Assembly: GCF_014697545.1 (NCBI RefSeq)
Contig: NZ_JACJSA010000001.1
Location: 124,001-188,000 of the forward strand
DNA from: Oscillatoria sp. FACHB-1407
Lineage (GTDB): Bacteria; Cyanobacteriota; Cyanobacteriia; Elainellales; Elainellaceae
Length of the DNA: 64,000 nucleotides
Direction of reading: 5' to 3'
The notes beneath the pieces were generated by a model. It was not told where the DNA came from and ran no database searches. It saw only the letters and a program-made list of their open reading frames with translations. Positions 54,177-62,784 of this stretch are shown one piece after another (within the stretch, counting starts at the first letter, position 1; every line of letters starts with the position of its first letter). The position numbers and the translations under genes were made by a program.

Positions 54177-55179
54177 CGAACCCGTCCGGGCAAACCCTCA
54201 CTTGCGGTGGCATCCGTTGCGGGGAGAGTGGGTTGCCTATGCCAGTCATCGCCAGGGGCGGACGTTTATGCCGCCCCCGGAATATAACCCGCTGGCTCCC
54301 ACCAAAGATCCCCAGTTTCCCACGGAACTGCCCCAGGGAGACTACGACATTGCCGTATTTGATAATCGGTTTCCGTCGTTGATTCCCACGGCAACGGATG
54401 CGCCCAAAGAAATCGTGGATACGTTACCTGCCAATGGAGCCTGTGAGGTTGTGGTGTTTACCCAGAACCCGCAGGCTTCTTTAAGTTCGTTGCCCCTCGA
54501 CCATTTAGAGTTGCTGTTTCAAGTGTGGGGCGATCGCACCCGCGCCATTAGTGAGCATCCGCAAATTCAATATGTCCTGCCCTTTGAGAACAAAGGCGTT
54601 GAAGTGGGAGTAACGCTACACCACCCGCACGGGCAAATCTACGCTTATCCGTTTGTGCCCCCCGTTCCGGCTCGCATGGGGGAGTGTCAGCGAGAGTACT
54701 ATCAGCAACACCAACGGGGACTACTTCAGGATTTAATTCAAAACGAAATTGCCGACAATAAACGGATTTTGTATCAGGATGAGTGGGCGATCGCCTTCGT
54801 TCCGGTGTGCGCTCGTTATCCTTACGAAGTTTGGATTGCGCCGATACAACCTGTTGCAACATTCCTGGACTTAACAGCCGAACAGCGATCGGGACTGGCT
54901 AGAGCACTCAAAACCGTCACCCTTAAGTATGACGGCTTGTGGAATCGCCCCTTCCCCTACTTGATGGCATGGTTTCAAGCTCCCGTGAACGGGGAACCCC
55001 ATCCCGAGTGGCATCTCCACGCGCAGTTCTACCCCCCCTATCGCACCAGCGATCGCCTCAAATACCTGGCAGGCACAGAACTTGCCGCTGGAATGTTTGC
55101 CAACGATGCCCTCCCTGAAGAAAAAGCAAAAGACCTTCAAGCTGTGACGGTCAAGATTGAAGAAAACGTTCAGGTGTAG
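54079..55179 (+). CDS. galT: Galactose-1-phosphate uridylyltransferase
   Basis: 366 residues. The HIT-fold active site reads HHPHGQIYAYPFVP, with His182-Pro-His184 where the second His is uridylylated. N-terminal LRWHPLRGEWVAYASHR and C-terminal PEWHLHAQFYPP complete the family. It swaps UMP between UDP-glucose and galactose-1-phosphate in the Leloir pathway. If the ATG at 54079 is used, the gene overlaps the GH2 gene by 98 bp. A later start is possible because the first 30 residues are poorly conserved in type. The last base of its TAG stop is the first base of a MITE-like element, so the C-terminus may have been altered. Confidence 0.92.
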   Translation: MYSQTLLKPDARKLTLYSRRPIAAGIVAPSPSNEPVRANPHLRWHPLRGEWVAYASHRQGRTFMPPPEYNPLAPTKDPQFPTELPQGDYDIAVFDNRFPSLIPTATDAPKEIVDTLPANGACEVVVFTQNPQASLSSLPLDHLELLFQVWGDRTRAISEHPQIQYVLPFENKGVEVGVTLHHPHGQIYAYPFVPPVPARMGECQREYYQQHQRGLLQDLIQNEIADNKRILYQDEWAIAFVPVCARYPYEVWIAPIQPVATFLDLTAEQRSGLARALKTVTLKYDGLWNRPFPYLMAWFQAPVNGEPHPEWHLHAQFYPPYRTSDRLKYLAGTELAAGMFANDALPEEKAKDLQAVTVKIEENVQV

Positions 55180-55324
55180 GCGTTGCTAAATAGGTTGCTA
55201 AATAGAGGGATGATTTTCTTGACCCAGACGTGAGCGAGACGCTCACACTTCCTTCAGGCAAATCGTTTCAAGCAGTGCGAGCATCTTGCTCGCAACTCAT
55301 TCATCCCCCAAGATCAGCAACGCC
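55179..55324. mobile_element. MITE-like element, family E (146 bp)
   Basis: Inverted ends GGCGTTGCT and TCAGCAACGCC. Inside are two hairpins, GTGAGCGAGACGCTCAC and GCGAGCATCTTGCTCGC. A second copy in inverse orientation at 62367-62491 has perfect 11-bp ends and an 8-bp target duplication. At this copy no duplication is visible. Confidence 0.8.
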
Positions 55325-55505
55325 TACAAAAGAGGATTAATCGCTATGGTATTCCCAGGCGGAGCCTGGAAACAAGACCACTTCCCACACCCCAGAATAA
55401 GCATTAAGACTGAAGTTGAATCATCAAAGTTGATTTGTAATAAACAAACGATAAAAGTTCTGAAACAGAACCGAAAAACAACTAGATAAACACTGGAGAA
55501 GGTTT

Positions 55506-55709
55506 ATGAGTAGTGGTCATGCCAGTCATAAAGGTGGTGGAATTAAACAAAGCCACGACACACAAGAAATTGATAATGCAGCTACCACCCCGACAGCAAA
55601 TCCAGAAGATTTGTTAGAGGGAGAAGGAGAAGGTTATCCGTTTAACGCACAAGGAACCGAAGTGAATCCTGCGGCAACTGAACGTCCAAACCCACCTGCC
55701 AAACAATAG
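55506..55709 (+). CDS. Small hydrophilic protein of unknown function
   Basis: 67 residues with low complexity: MSSGHASHKGGGIKQSHDTQ, acidic LLEGEGEGYPFNAQG and a Pro-rich tail NPPAKQ. It is likely disordered. The ATG is preceded by GGAGAAGG. A hairpin follows the stop. It sits between galT and an M24-like gene and shows no tie to galactose metabolism. Confidence 0.6.
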   Translation: MSSGHASHKGGGIKQSHDTQEIDNAATTPTANPEDLLEGEGEGYPFNAQGTEVNPAATERPNPPAKQ

Positions 55710-55717
55710 TTCTATCA

Positions 55718-55751
55718 AGAAGTCGGAGTTTTTTAAAGAACTCCGGCTTCT
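55718..55751. terminator. Hairpin after the small hydrophilic protein gene
   Basis: AGAAGTCGGAGTT and AACTCCGGCTTCT form a 13-bp stem with one G-T pair around TTTTAAAG. It lies 9 bp after the stop and 27 bp before the next ATG. Confidence 0.6.
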
Positions 55752-55777
55752 ATACCTTAAAGAAGCAACTGAATCTC

Positions 55778-56878
55778 ATGAATCGGTCAGAAGAAATTTC
55801 CTTCAAACTAGAGCGAATGCGGCAAGCCCTGCAAGACACGCAAGCGGCTGGAATTTGGCTGCGTGGGATTGATTGGTTTGCCTGGGCAACCGCAGGTGGA
55901 TCGAACATGGTGTTATTAGCAGCTGAAACCGGGGTCGCAGAGGTATTGGTAACGGCAACCGACGCCTGGATACTGACCAACGAGATTGAAGCGCAGCGGC
56001 TCAAAGATGAAGAACTACCCGATGAGGGCAGTCCTTATAAACTCTTTGTTCATCCCTGGGCAGACAGTTCTAAACAGGAGACGTTTGTTCGTGAGGCAAC
56101 AGGAGACGGCAAAGTTCTCACCGATCGCCCCACCAGCAACGAATCCGCTTTACCACCCTCACTGATCCAACAAAAGCGAATCATGCTTCCCAGCGAACTC
56201 GATCGCTACCGAGAGGTCGGGCGACTTGCCAGTGAAGCCATGACCGAGGTGATGTTGAAGGCTCAACCCGATTGGACTGAATATCAACTGGCAGGGGCAG
56301 GCGCAGAGGCTCTTTGGGCAAGGGGATTGCATCCGGCACTCACTCTAGTCGCAGGCGATCGCCGTTTACCCATTTATCGCCATCCCCTACCGACTCAAGA
56401 ACCCATTGGTCGCCAAGCCATGCTGGTGTTCTGCGCACGGGGGTATGGCTTATATGCCAACCTCACGCGATTTGTTTGTTTCGGTTCCCTATCCAGTGAT
56501 GAAGCCAACTTACACCACTCTGTAGGGCAAGTCGAAGCGGCTCTATTAAATGCTTGCAAAGTTGGCACACCGCTAAGCCAGGTATATGAAGCGATCGCCC
56601 AGGCTTACGACAAGCAGGGCTATCCCAACGCCATTCGGGAGCACCATCAGGGTGGCACAACTGGGTATCTGTCACGGGAAGCGATCGCCAACCCCACCGC
56701 ATCAGATGTACTGGCTGCCAACACCGTTATGGCATGGAACCCCAGCTTGCCAGGAGCGAAAATCGAAGATACGTTTGTGTTGCTGGAAGACGGTCGTTTA
56801 GAAAACCTCACCGTTGACCCCAACTGGCAAACGGCTGAGATTGAAGGACGTTTACGACCATTGCCCCTGGAGCGATGA
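55778..56878 (+). CDS. M24 (aminopeptidase P/creatinase fold) protein, probably not metal-dependent
   Basis: 366 residues with an N-terminal creatinase-like domain (about 1-140) and a C-terminal pita-bread domain (150-366: LPSELDRYREVGRLASEAM, AREHHQGGTTGY-like, IEDTFVLLEDG). Active M24 metallopeptidases need two Asp, one His and two Glu. Here the GYxxDxTR region reads GLYANLTRF (Asp to Asn), the first Asp is not present, and the TxEPG Glu region reads AWNPSLPG (Glu to Asn). Only the last Glu (IEDTF) and His are clear. It may be a creatinase-like hydrolase or a pseudoenzyme. The stop overlaps the galK start by 4 bp. Confidence 0.85.
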   Translation: MNRSEEISFKLERMRQALQDTQAAGIWLRGIDWFAWATAGGSNMVLLAAETGVAEVLVTATDAWILTNEIEAQRLKDEELPDEGSPYKLFVHPWADSSKQETFVREATGDGKVLTDRPTSNESALPPSLIQQKRIMLPSELDRYREVGRLASEAMTEVMLKAQPDWTEYQLAGAGAEALWARGLHPALTLVAGDRRLPIYRHPLPTQEPIGRQAMLVFCARGYGLYANLTRFVCFGSLSSDEANLHHSVGQVEAALLNACKVGTPLSQVYEAIAQAYDKQGYPNAIREHHQGGTTGYLSREAIANPTASDVLAANTVMAWNPSLPGAKIEDTFVLLEDGRLENLTVDPNWQTAEIEGRLRPLPLER

Positions 56879-57936
56879 TGGACTACATTCAAATTTTTAA
56901 TGCTGCCCCTGACGTTGAAGCCAGTGCCCCCGGACGAGTTAATCTACTCGGCGAACACACCGATTACAACGACGGCTTTGTATTGCCGACTGCCATTCCC
57001 CAACATACGACTGTGGCGATCGGTCGCAGTCCCAACGATCGCCACCACTTCTACTCCGCTAATCTAGAGGAGCAGGTTGATATCGGTCCTAGCGAATCAA
57101 CGCCAACTGGATTTGCCCGCTACGTTGACGGATGCATTCGTGTATTGGAGCAATCCGGACACAAAATTCCTCCGCTCAATATATTTGTTAACTCCTCCGT
57201 CCCCATTGGGTCAGGGCTATCCAGCAGTGCAGCGTTAGAAGTCGCTACGCTGCGGGGGTTGCGATCGCTCCTCAATCTCAACTTAGACGATGTCAAAATC
57301 GCTCAACTGGGGCAACAAGCCGAGATTCAATATGCTGGAGTAAGTTGTGGCATTCTCGACCAGATGGCATCTAGCCTGGCAGACACCGAACATATGCTGT
57401 TTCTCGATACTCGCACCCTTGATCGCAAAATTCTCCCCTTTCCAGAGGGGGCAGAGATTGTGGTGATTGATAGCGGTGTGGCGCGATCGCTGGCAAGTAG
57501 CGGCTATAACCAGCGGCGGGCAGAGTGTGAAGAAGCGGCGCGTCAATTTGGAGTAAAGGCACTGCGTGATGTGAGCAATCCTCAAGTGACAGACTCTCTA
57601 CCTGACCCAATTCGCAAACGGGCACGCCATGTCATCACTGAAAATAACCGAGTTCTTAAGGTATTGGATGGCATCTCCGCCGAAACCTTTGGTGAACTGA
57701 TGAATGCCTCCCATGCGAGTTTGCGAGACGATTACGAAGTATCTGTCCCTGCATTAGATCAGCTCGTAGATATCCTACAAAACACACCGGGAGTTTTTGG
57801 CGCACGTCTGACGGGAGCCGGATTTGGTGGGGCTTGTGTAGCGTTAGTCAGATTGGGTGAGGGCAAAACGATCGCCCAAAAAGGGCTCACTCAATACAAC
57901 CAACTGGGACACAAAGGACTGATCTTGGTGGGTTAA
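56875..57936 (+). CDS. galK: Galactokinase
   Basis: 353 residues of the GHMP kinase family. The galactokinase signature PGRVNLLGEHTDYNDGFVLP lies near 20-40, the ATP-binding PIGSGLSSSAALEVA near 105-120 and the C-terminal GARLTGAGFGGACVALV near 315-330. It phosphorylates galactose at C1, feeding GalT. Either of two adjacent ATGs (56875 or 56878) can start it; the first overlaps the upstream M24 stop by 4 bp. With galT and GH2 it forms a partial Leloir set; galE and galM are not present in the window. Confidence 0.94.
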   Translation: MMDYIQIFNAAPDVEASAPGRVNLLGEHTDYNDGFVLPTAIPQHTTVAIGRSPNDRHHFYSANLEEQVDIGPSESTPTGFARYVDGCIRVLEQSGHKIPPLNIFVNSSVPIGSGLSSSAALEVATLRGLRSLLNLNLDDVKIAQLGQQAEIQYAGVSCGILDQMASSLADTEHMLFLDTRTLDRKILPFPEGAEIVVIDSGVARSLASSGYNQRRAECEEAARQFGVKALRDVSNPQVTDSLPDPIRKRARHVITENNRVLKVLDGISAETFGELMNASHASLRDDYEVSVPALDQLVDILQNTPGVFGARLTGAGFGGACVALVRLGEGKTIAQKGLTQYNQLGHKGLILVG

Positions 57937-58226
57937 ATCTGCTCGTTCTACACAGTTGACAAATAAATTTTGGCTATCAGGCTCAAACCCGGATGCTGGG
58001 AAAGCTTCCTGACTCGCCTTCGCCCTACCGAATGTGGTTACGGCTGTAATCACTCAAATAGGATTTTTACAGAAACCTTTGTTTGAAACCTGTTTTCTGT
58101 ATAGAAGACGACTAAAAACCTTGCTAATACTCACCCTCAAGCCAGAAGTCAATTGGTCATTAAGTTCTTATTCTTAAAGAGAGGAGACAGTAATAGATTA
58201 ACAAAATTGACTCTATTTCAAAAACT

Positions 58227-58484
58227 ATGCAACTTCAAATTGAGTGTAATCGTGCTCTGTCCCAAAAACAATTTTGCTTAATTTGCAACCATTTTTTTGA
58301 ACCGACAGAAGCAAAAGTTATCATCTGTAACGATCAAGGCGACGCTTTTGGTGAAGCCTGTCCCCAGTGTTTAGGGAAAGGGTTTAACTGGTTAAGCGGT
58401 CGCTTTGAGCAATTACTCAGTCATCCTCAGAAGCGGGAGGGCATCCACTTTCCCCGCAATCGGAAAGTTCCAGCAGGTGTCTAG
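58227..58484 (+). CDS. Small protein with a zinc-ribbon-like Cys pattern
   Basis: 85 residues. Two Cys pairs, CLIC near residue 17 and CPQC near 47, separated by 26 residues, suggest a treble-clef or ribbon zinc site (core FCLICNHFFEP and GEACPQCLGKGF). It also contains FNWLSGRFEQLL. Function not recognised. It lies upstream of a second small gene and hflX on the same strand; the frame of the second small gene opens within its 3' end, but the likely start there is later. Confidence 0.65.
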   Translation: MQLQIECNRALSQKQFCLICNHFFEPTEAKVIICNDQGDAFGEACPQCLGKGFNWLSGRFEQLLSHPQKREGIHFPRNRKVPAGV

Positions 58485-58509
58485 TATCCAAATCAACAGC
58501 AAATTGATT

Positions 58510-58713
58510 ATGAGCAGTGAATTACAACCTCAAAATAATGTAGAGATGATTCATCAATCATTAGAAGAAATCGACACTCTACTTTCTATTTTGGAAGAAC
58601 AAATCAGGTTAGGACTATTCACTGCTCAACCCGATCTTGAAATCGAGATTATGACACCCGAAGATCAACCATTGACCTTAGAAGATGGGGCTTTCCTGAT
58701 AGATTGGCTTTAA
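58510..58713 (+). CDS. Small acidic protein of unknown function
   Basis: 67 residues from the ATG at 58510. Helical and acidic: VEMIHQSLEEIDTLLSILEE, then LEIEIMTPEDQPLTLEDGAF. No catalytic motif. It lies 25 bp after the zinc-ribbon gene and 31 bp before hflX and is probably cotranscribed with both. Confidence 0.6.
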   Translation: MSSELQPQNNVEMIHQSLEEIDTLLSILEEQIRLGLFTAQPDLEIEIMTPEDQPLTLEDGAFLIDWL

Positions 58714-58744
58714 AAAATTTAACCGCGTGTAACGAGTACAAATT

Positions 58745-60481
58745 ATGGCAACGGTTTACGGTAGTCTTCAGGGCATAAAGTCGAGTCAGATTAAGCAACT
58801 GGAAGAGTTGTATGACACAGAGCTATCTGGCGATTCTCCAACCGAGACATTAAGTGAACGCTTCATTACCCCTGAGTTTACAAACCATCTAGCGACCCTG
58901 AGCCAAACTATTCACCAACCGATTTGTTGTTATGTCAATCGGCGAGGGCAGGTGGTGCGAGTTAGTGTCGGTACTCCGATGCAAACCCAACTGGCTGAGG
59001 CCGATCTGCCTCGTCGTAGTGGCGGTGCAGGCAGTAAACGCTTCAGCGGAATTCGTTGTCTCGTAGCTCAGTTCCAACCACCTGATACCAGTGCCTTTAT
59101 TGCCATGATGCGACAACGATTGGACGCACTCGTTGTGCTAAAGGTGGCATCCAAAGCGCACGGACATAAGAACGGAGATCACTCCGTTCAAGAGGTCTAT
59201 CTGGCACACATCGTCCCCGATATAGAGCAACCCTGGGTCGTGGAGCCGATCAGCCTGGAAGCATTGTATGAAGAAGACTTTGGCGATCGCATCCACGACT
59301 GGGAACAGGACATTCAAGCTGCTGGATTTGATATTGCCGCTTCCCAAACCGTCCCATCCGACCGCGATCGCGTGTTGTTGGTAGGGGTACAGGTTGATGG
59401 CATGACCGACCAACAATTTCAGGACAGTATTAGCGAATTAGTGCGACTGGTGGAGAGTGCCAAAGGCGAAGTAGTTGGACTGGTGCAGCAAAAACGCTCT
59501 CGCCCTGATCCACAAACCGTTGTGGGTCACGGCAAAGTAGAAGAAACAACGCTAGAAGCTCAGCGATCTGGAGCAAATTTAATCGTCTTCAACCAAGATA
59601 TTTCTGCGACTCAAGCCCGCAACTTAGAAGAACACATTGGGTTACGGGTGGTCGATCGCACCGGAGTGATTTTGGACATTTTTGCTCAACGAGCGCGATC
59701 GCAAGCAGGCAAACTGCAAGTAGAGTTAGCCCAGTTGGAATACATGCTGCCCCGGTTGCGCGGACGTGGACAAGAAATGTCTCGCCTGGGTGCCGGAATC
59801 GGAACTCGGGGTCCGGGTGAAACCAAGTTGGAAACTGAACGCCGCACCATTCAACGCCGCATTGCCCAACTCCAACATGAAGTGGATCAGCTTCAAGCGC
59901 ACCGCGCCCGTCTACGCCACCAGCGCGATCGCCAGGATCTACCCGCGATCGCCTTAGTCGGCTATACCAACGCCGGAAAATCAACTCTGCTGAATGTGTT
60001 AACACAATCAGATATCTACACAGCGGATCAACTGTTCGCCACGCTTGATCCGACCACTCGCAAACTGACGATTACGAATCCTGAGATGGGCGATCGCTAC
60101 GATCTCCTACTCACCGATACCGTTGGTTTTATCCACCATCTACCACCTGCGTTGATGGATGCCTTCCGTGCCACGTTAGAAGAAGTCACCGAAGCCGATG
60201 CGCTGTTGCATGTCGTGGATTTGTCTCATCCCGCTTGGGAACGGCACATCCAATCCGTCGAAGAGGTTTTGTCTGATCTGCCTGCCATGCCACCCGATGC
60301 CCTGCTGGTATTCAACAAAATCGACCAAACCGACAGCGAAACCCTGGCTCAAGCGCAGCAAACCTACCCCAATGCAGTCTTTATTTCCGCCGTTGAACGG
60401 CTTGGCTTAGAAACCTTGCGACAACGATTAGTGCAACTGGCAGGTGCTGCTCCCATAACCTCATCTCGCCCGATGGGATAG
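58745..60481 (+). CDS. hflX: GTPase HflX
   Basis: 578 residues. An extended N-terminal region (about 1-200) found in cyanobacterial members, then the HflX N-terminal domain (VLLVGVQVDG, KRSRPDPQTVVGHGKVEE), a coiled coil with ERRTIQRRIAQLQHEVDQ and the G domain: G1 GYTNAGKSTLL, G3 LTDTVGFIHHLP, G4 VFNKIDQ. In bacteria HflX binds stalled 70S ribosomes and splits them under stress. GPGETKLETERR is a hallmark. The long N-terminus may confer regulation. Two small genes precede it closely. Confidence 0.93.
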   Translation: MATVYGSLQGIKSSQIKQLEELYDTELSGDSPTETLSERFITPEFTNHLATLSQTIHQPICCYVNRRGQVVRVSVGTPMQTQLAEADLPRRSGGAGSKRFSGIRCLVAQFQPPDTSAFIAMMRQRLDALVVLKVASKAHGHKNGDHSVQEVYLAHIVPDIEQPWVVEPISLEALYEEDFGDRIHDWEQDIQAAGFDIAASQTVPSDRDRVLLVGVQVDGMTDQQFQDSISELVRLVESAKGEVVGLVQQKRSRPDPQTVVGHGKVEETTLEAQRSGANLIVFNQDISATQARNLEEHIGLRVVDRTGVILDIFAQRARSQAGKLQVELAQLEYMLPRLRGRGQEMSRLGAGIGTRGPGETKLETERRTIQRRIAQLQHEVDQLQAHRARLRHQRDRQDLPAIALVGYTNAGKSTLLNVLTQSDIYTADQLFATLDPTTRKLTITNPEMGDRYDLLLTDTVGFIHHLPPALMDAFRATLEEVTEADALLHVVDLSHPAWERHIQSVEEVLSDLPAMPPDALLVFNKIDQTDSETLAQAQQTYPNAVFISAVERLGLETLRQRLVQLAGAAPITSSRPMG

Positions 60482-60832
60482 AGCAATTCTTGAATTGATT
60501 TGATTCTGACCTACCTCCGCCCCATCACATGTCGCTACCGCTATAATCCGTCCTTTGAAGTAGCTCAACTACCCCTTCTGACCCAGACCAAGTATGTCTA
60601 ATGCATGGCGAATCTGTGGCGATCGCCATCTAAGTTAAGAGGTGTGCCCTAGTCGGGGATAGAACTCTGCAACCCATTTCAGTCTTAGTAGCTACCGCTA
60701 TATCTCATGAACTTCTGCCATGAACTATAGCGTTGGGCAGATGGTGAAACCTCAATCCTGTATGGGTTACGCCACATCCACCCTACATTTAACGGCAATC
60801 CGATATTTAACTAAACCTCCAGGAGGACAACT
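60482..60832. other. Intergenic region, no gene seen
   Basis: About 350 bp without a credible coding frame or a repeat shared with other sites. An AGGAGGA sequence lies just before the DUF4383 start at 60833. Confidence 0.45.
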
Positions 60833-61297
60833 ATGAAACCAGGACAATACTTTGCGTTGATTATTGGAATTATGTACGTGCTCGTTGGCGTATCAGGATT
60901 TATTCCGGGTCTGGTCACTCCCCCCGTCGCTGATCCAGATTCAGTCAATCTAAGCTTCACAACCGGATATGGCTATCTCATGGGGTTATTTCCCATCAAC
61001 TTTTTACACAATATTATTCACCTAAGCGTGGGGCTTGCGGGCATCTTTGCCTCCATTTCCTTAGGCAGTGCTCGCCTCTTTAGCGGTGGATTGGCACTCT
61101 TCTATGGAGCACTCGTGCTCTTTGGGTTATTTCCCCCAACACAATCCACGTTTGGTTTAATCCCTATCTTTGGTAACGACATCTGGTTGCACGCCATCAC
61201 AGCCGCGATCGCCACTTACTTTGGGTTTATCGCTACTCCTGATCTGGCAGAACTGCGCGAAGACAACGCCAGCAAACAAGCCACCTCTATCCGATAA
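60833..61297 (+). CDS. DUF4383 membrane protein
   Basis: 154 residues with four predicted helices. Contains the family's LPINFLHNIIHLSVGLAGI-type segment (here FPINFLHNIIHLSVGLAGIF region), which places two His in the membrane, and an N-terminal YFALIIGIMYVLVGVSGFIP. A strong ribosome site (GGAGGA) precedes the ATG. DUF4383 proteins have no assigned function. Likely monocistronic. Confidence 0.85.
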   Translation: MKPGQYFALIIGIMYVLVGVSGFIPGLVTPPVADPDSVNLSFTTGYGYLMGLFPINFLHNIIHLSVGLAGIFASISLGSARLFSGGLALFYGALVLFGLFPPTQSTFGLIPIFGNDIWLHAITAAIATYFGFIATPDLAELREDNASKQATSIR

Positions 61298-61510
61298 GAC
61301 TAAGATTTGGTACACAGATGTCTAGCTGATCATCTCTAATTGAAAGCTCCACATTCAATCAACCGCACAATACCTCATGTCTTGCAGCACTCTACATTAA
61401 GCTTGCTGCAAGGTGTGGGGTAGCCCTGTTTCTATAGCAGTTCCCCCGCAGTCGTCACAGGAGTGCAGCAGTTCAAATCGGTTGGTCTATTGCTGCTCTC
61501 AAAGTAATTT

Positions 61511-61673
61511 AACGTGAATTCGGGATCAGATTTCGGCGGTTAAAACCGCCGCTATAGAAGCAAAACCGACCTGCGTCGGTTCGTCAAATCCTGCATTTTC
61601 CGGAGTCTGCGTCGGCGGACTTCGCTTTAGTAGCCGCGAATTCATTCGCCGGGCTCTTAAACGAACTGACGTT
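61511..61673. mobile_element. MITE-like element, family A (163 bp) with 5-bp target duplication
   Basis: Begins AACGTGAATTCGGGATCAGA and ends CGAACTGACGTT, so the ends AACGTGA and TGACGTT are inverted. Flanked by AATTT on both sides (61506-61510 and 61674-61678). The interior has the same palindromes as 23947-24110. It ends 20 bp before the marC-like gene. Confidence 0.88.
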
Positions 61674-61693
61674 AATTTACTCAATCGAACGCT

Positions 61694-62323
61694 ATGTCTT
61701 TTCTCGCCAGAGCATTCCTGACACTCCTGGTGGTCATTGACCCCGTTGGACTAGTACCGATCTTCATCACCTTAGCTGGCAAGTATACATCCGCTCAGCA
61801 AGAGCGCATTGCCCGCCAAGCTGTTTTAATAGCAGGTAGCATTCTGCTGATTTTTGCCCTGATTGGTAATTGGCTGCTGCGCTATCTGGGAATCAGCATT
61901 GAAGCGTTTCAAGTTGCTGGTGGGCTACTGCTGTTAAAAATCGCCGTTGATATGGTGTTTGCGCATCGAGAACGAGAAACCGCCGAGGAAGAGCAAGAAG
62001 CACAATTGCGAGAGGATATCAGCACCTTTCCGCTGGCAATTCCGCTAATTGCAGGACCAGGAACCCTGGCAAGTCTGCTGATTCTAACGAGTGAAGCAGA
62101 TGGTCACGGTTCTAGTTTGGTGGCAATTATGGCGATTGTAGTGGTGGTATTGGCGATCGCCTATCTTTTGTTTCGTCTCTCAAAACGGTTAGCCTTTGCC
62201 TTTGGCAAAACAGGAATTAATGTGATCACACGAGTGTTGGGAGTGCTACTGGCAGCATTAGCGGTGCAATATGTGGTGAATGGAACAACGGTCGTTCTCA
62301 AAACGGCTCTTGGTCCACGCTGA
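61694..62323 (+). CDS. MarC family integral membrane protein
   Basis: 209 residues with six predicted helices. N-terminal FLTLLVVIDPVGLVPIFITLA and central FPLAIPLIAGPGTLASLLIL are diagnostic of MarC/YchE proteins, whose transport function is unproven despite the historical drug-resistance name. The leader is very short because a MITE-like element ends 20 bp upstream, so the promoter probably lies in or beyond that element. Confidence 0.9.
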   Translation: MSFLARAFLTLLVVIDPVGLVPIFITLAGKYTSAQQERIARQAVLIAGSILLIFALIGNWLLRYLGISIEAFQVAGGLLLLKIAVDMVFAHRERETAEEEQEAQLREDISTFPLAIPLIAGPGTLASLLILTSEADGHGSSLVAIMAIVVVVLAIAYLLFRLSKRLAFAFGKTGINVITRVLGVLLAALAVQYVVNGTTVVLKTALGPR

Positions 62324-62366
62324 CTTAGGATTGTGCATTGATAGTGCCCTGGAGGGAAGAATGGTG

Positions 62367-62491
62367 GGCGTTGCTGATTGAGGATATGAAATCGCGAGCA
62401 AGATGCTCGCACTCCCTTGTGATGATCCCGATAGGGTGAGCGTCTCGCTCACGTTGGGAATTTACGTATCATTTGTCATTTCAGCAACGCC
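62367..62491. mobile_element. MITE-like element, family E (125 bp) with 8-bp target duplication
   Basis: Perfect 11-bp inverted ends GGCGTTGCTGA and TCAGCAACGCC, flanked by exact GAATGGTG copies (62359-62366 and 62492-62499). Inside, GCGAGCAAGATGCTCGC and GTGAGCGTCTCGCTCAC hairpins match the copy at 55179-55324 in inverse orientation. No transposase. Confidence 0.92.
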
Positions 62492-62784
62492 GAATGGTGA
62501 GAGGGTGAGAGAGTGCGAAATGCCTACGCTCACACCGTCTCACTCTCGCTCTCTTAGTTCCCATCCTTTCCTAAATAGGACTACCTCGATTCCTTAAATC
62601 CCTGATTTGATCTTTACTTGCACAAAGAAATTGAGATTTTTGAAGAATTAGCGATGCTACTGCCATTCCGCCTCTACCCATGGGGAGAATAGGGATCGTA
62701 TAGAGGGTTACATTTTGCTCTGTCGGCAAGTTTGACAGCACGCGAGAGTTAGCCCCAACGTCTCAAAGTGAAGCGGACAGTAAC

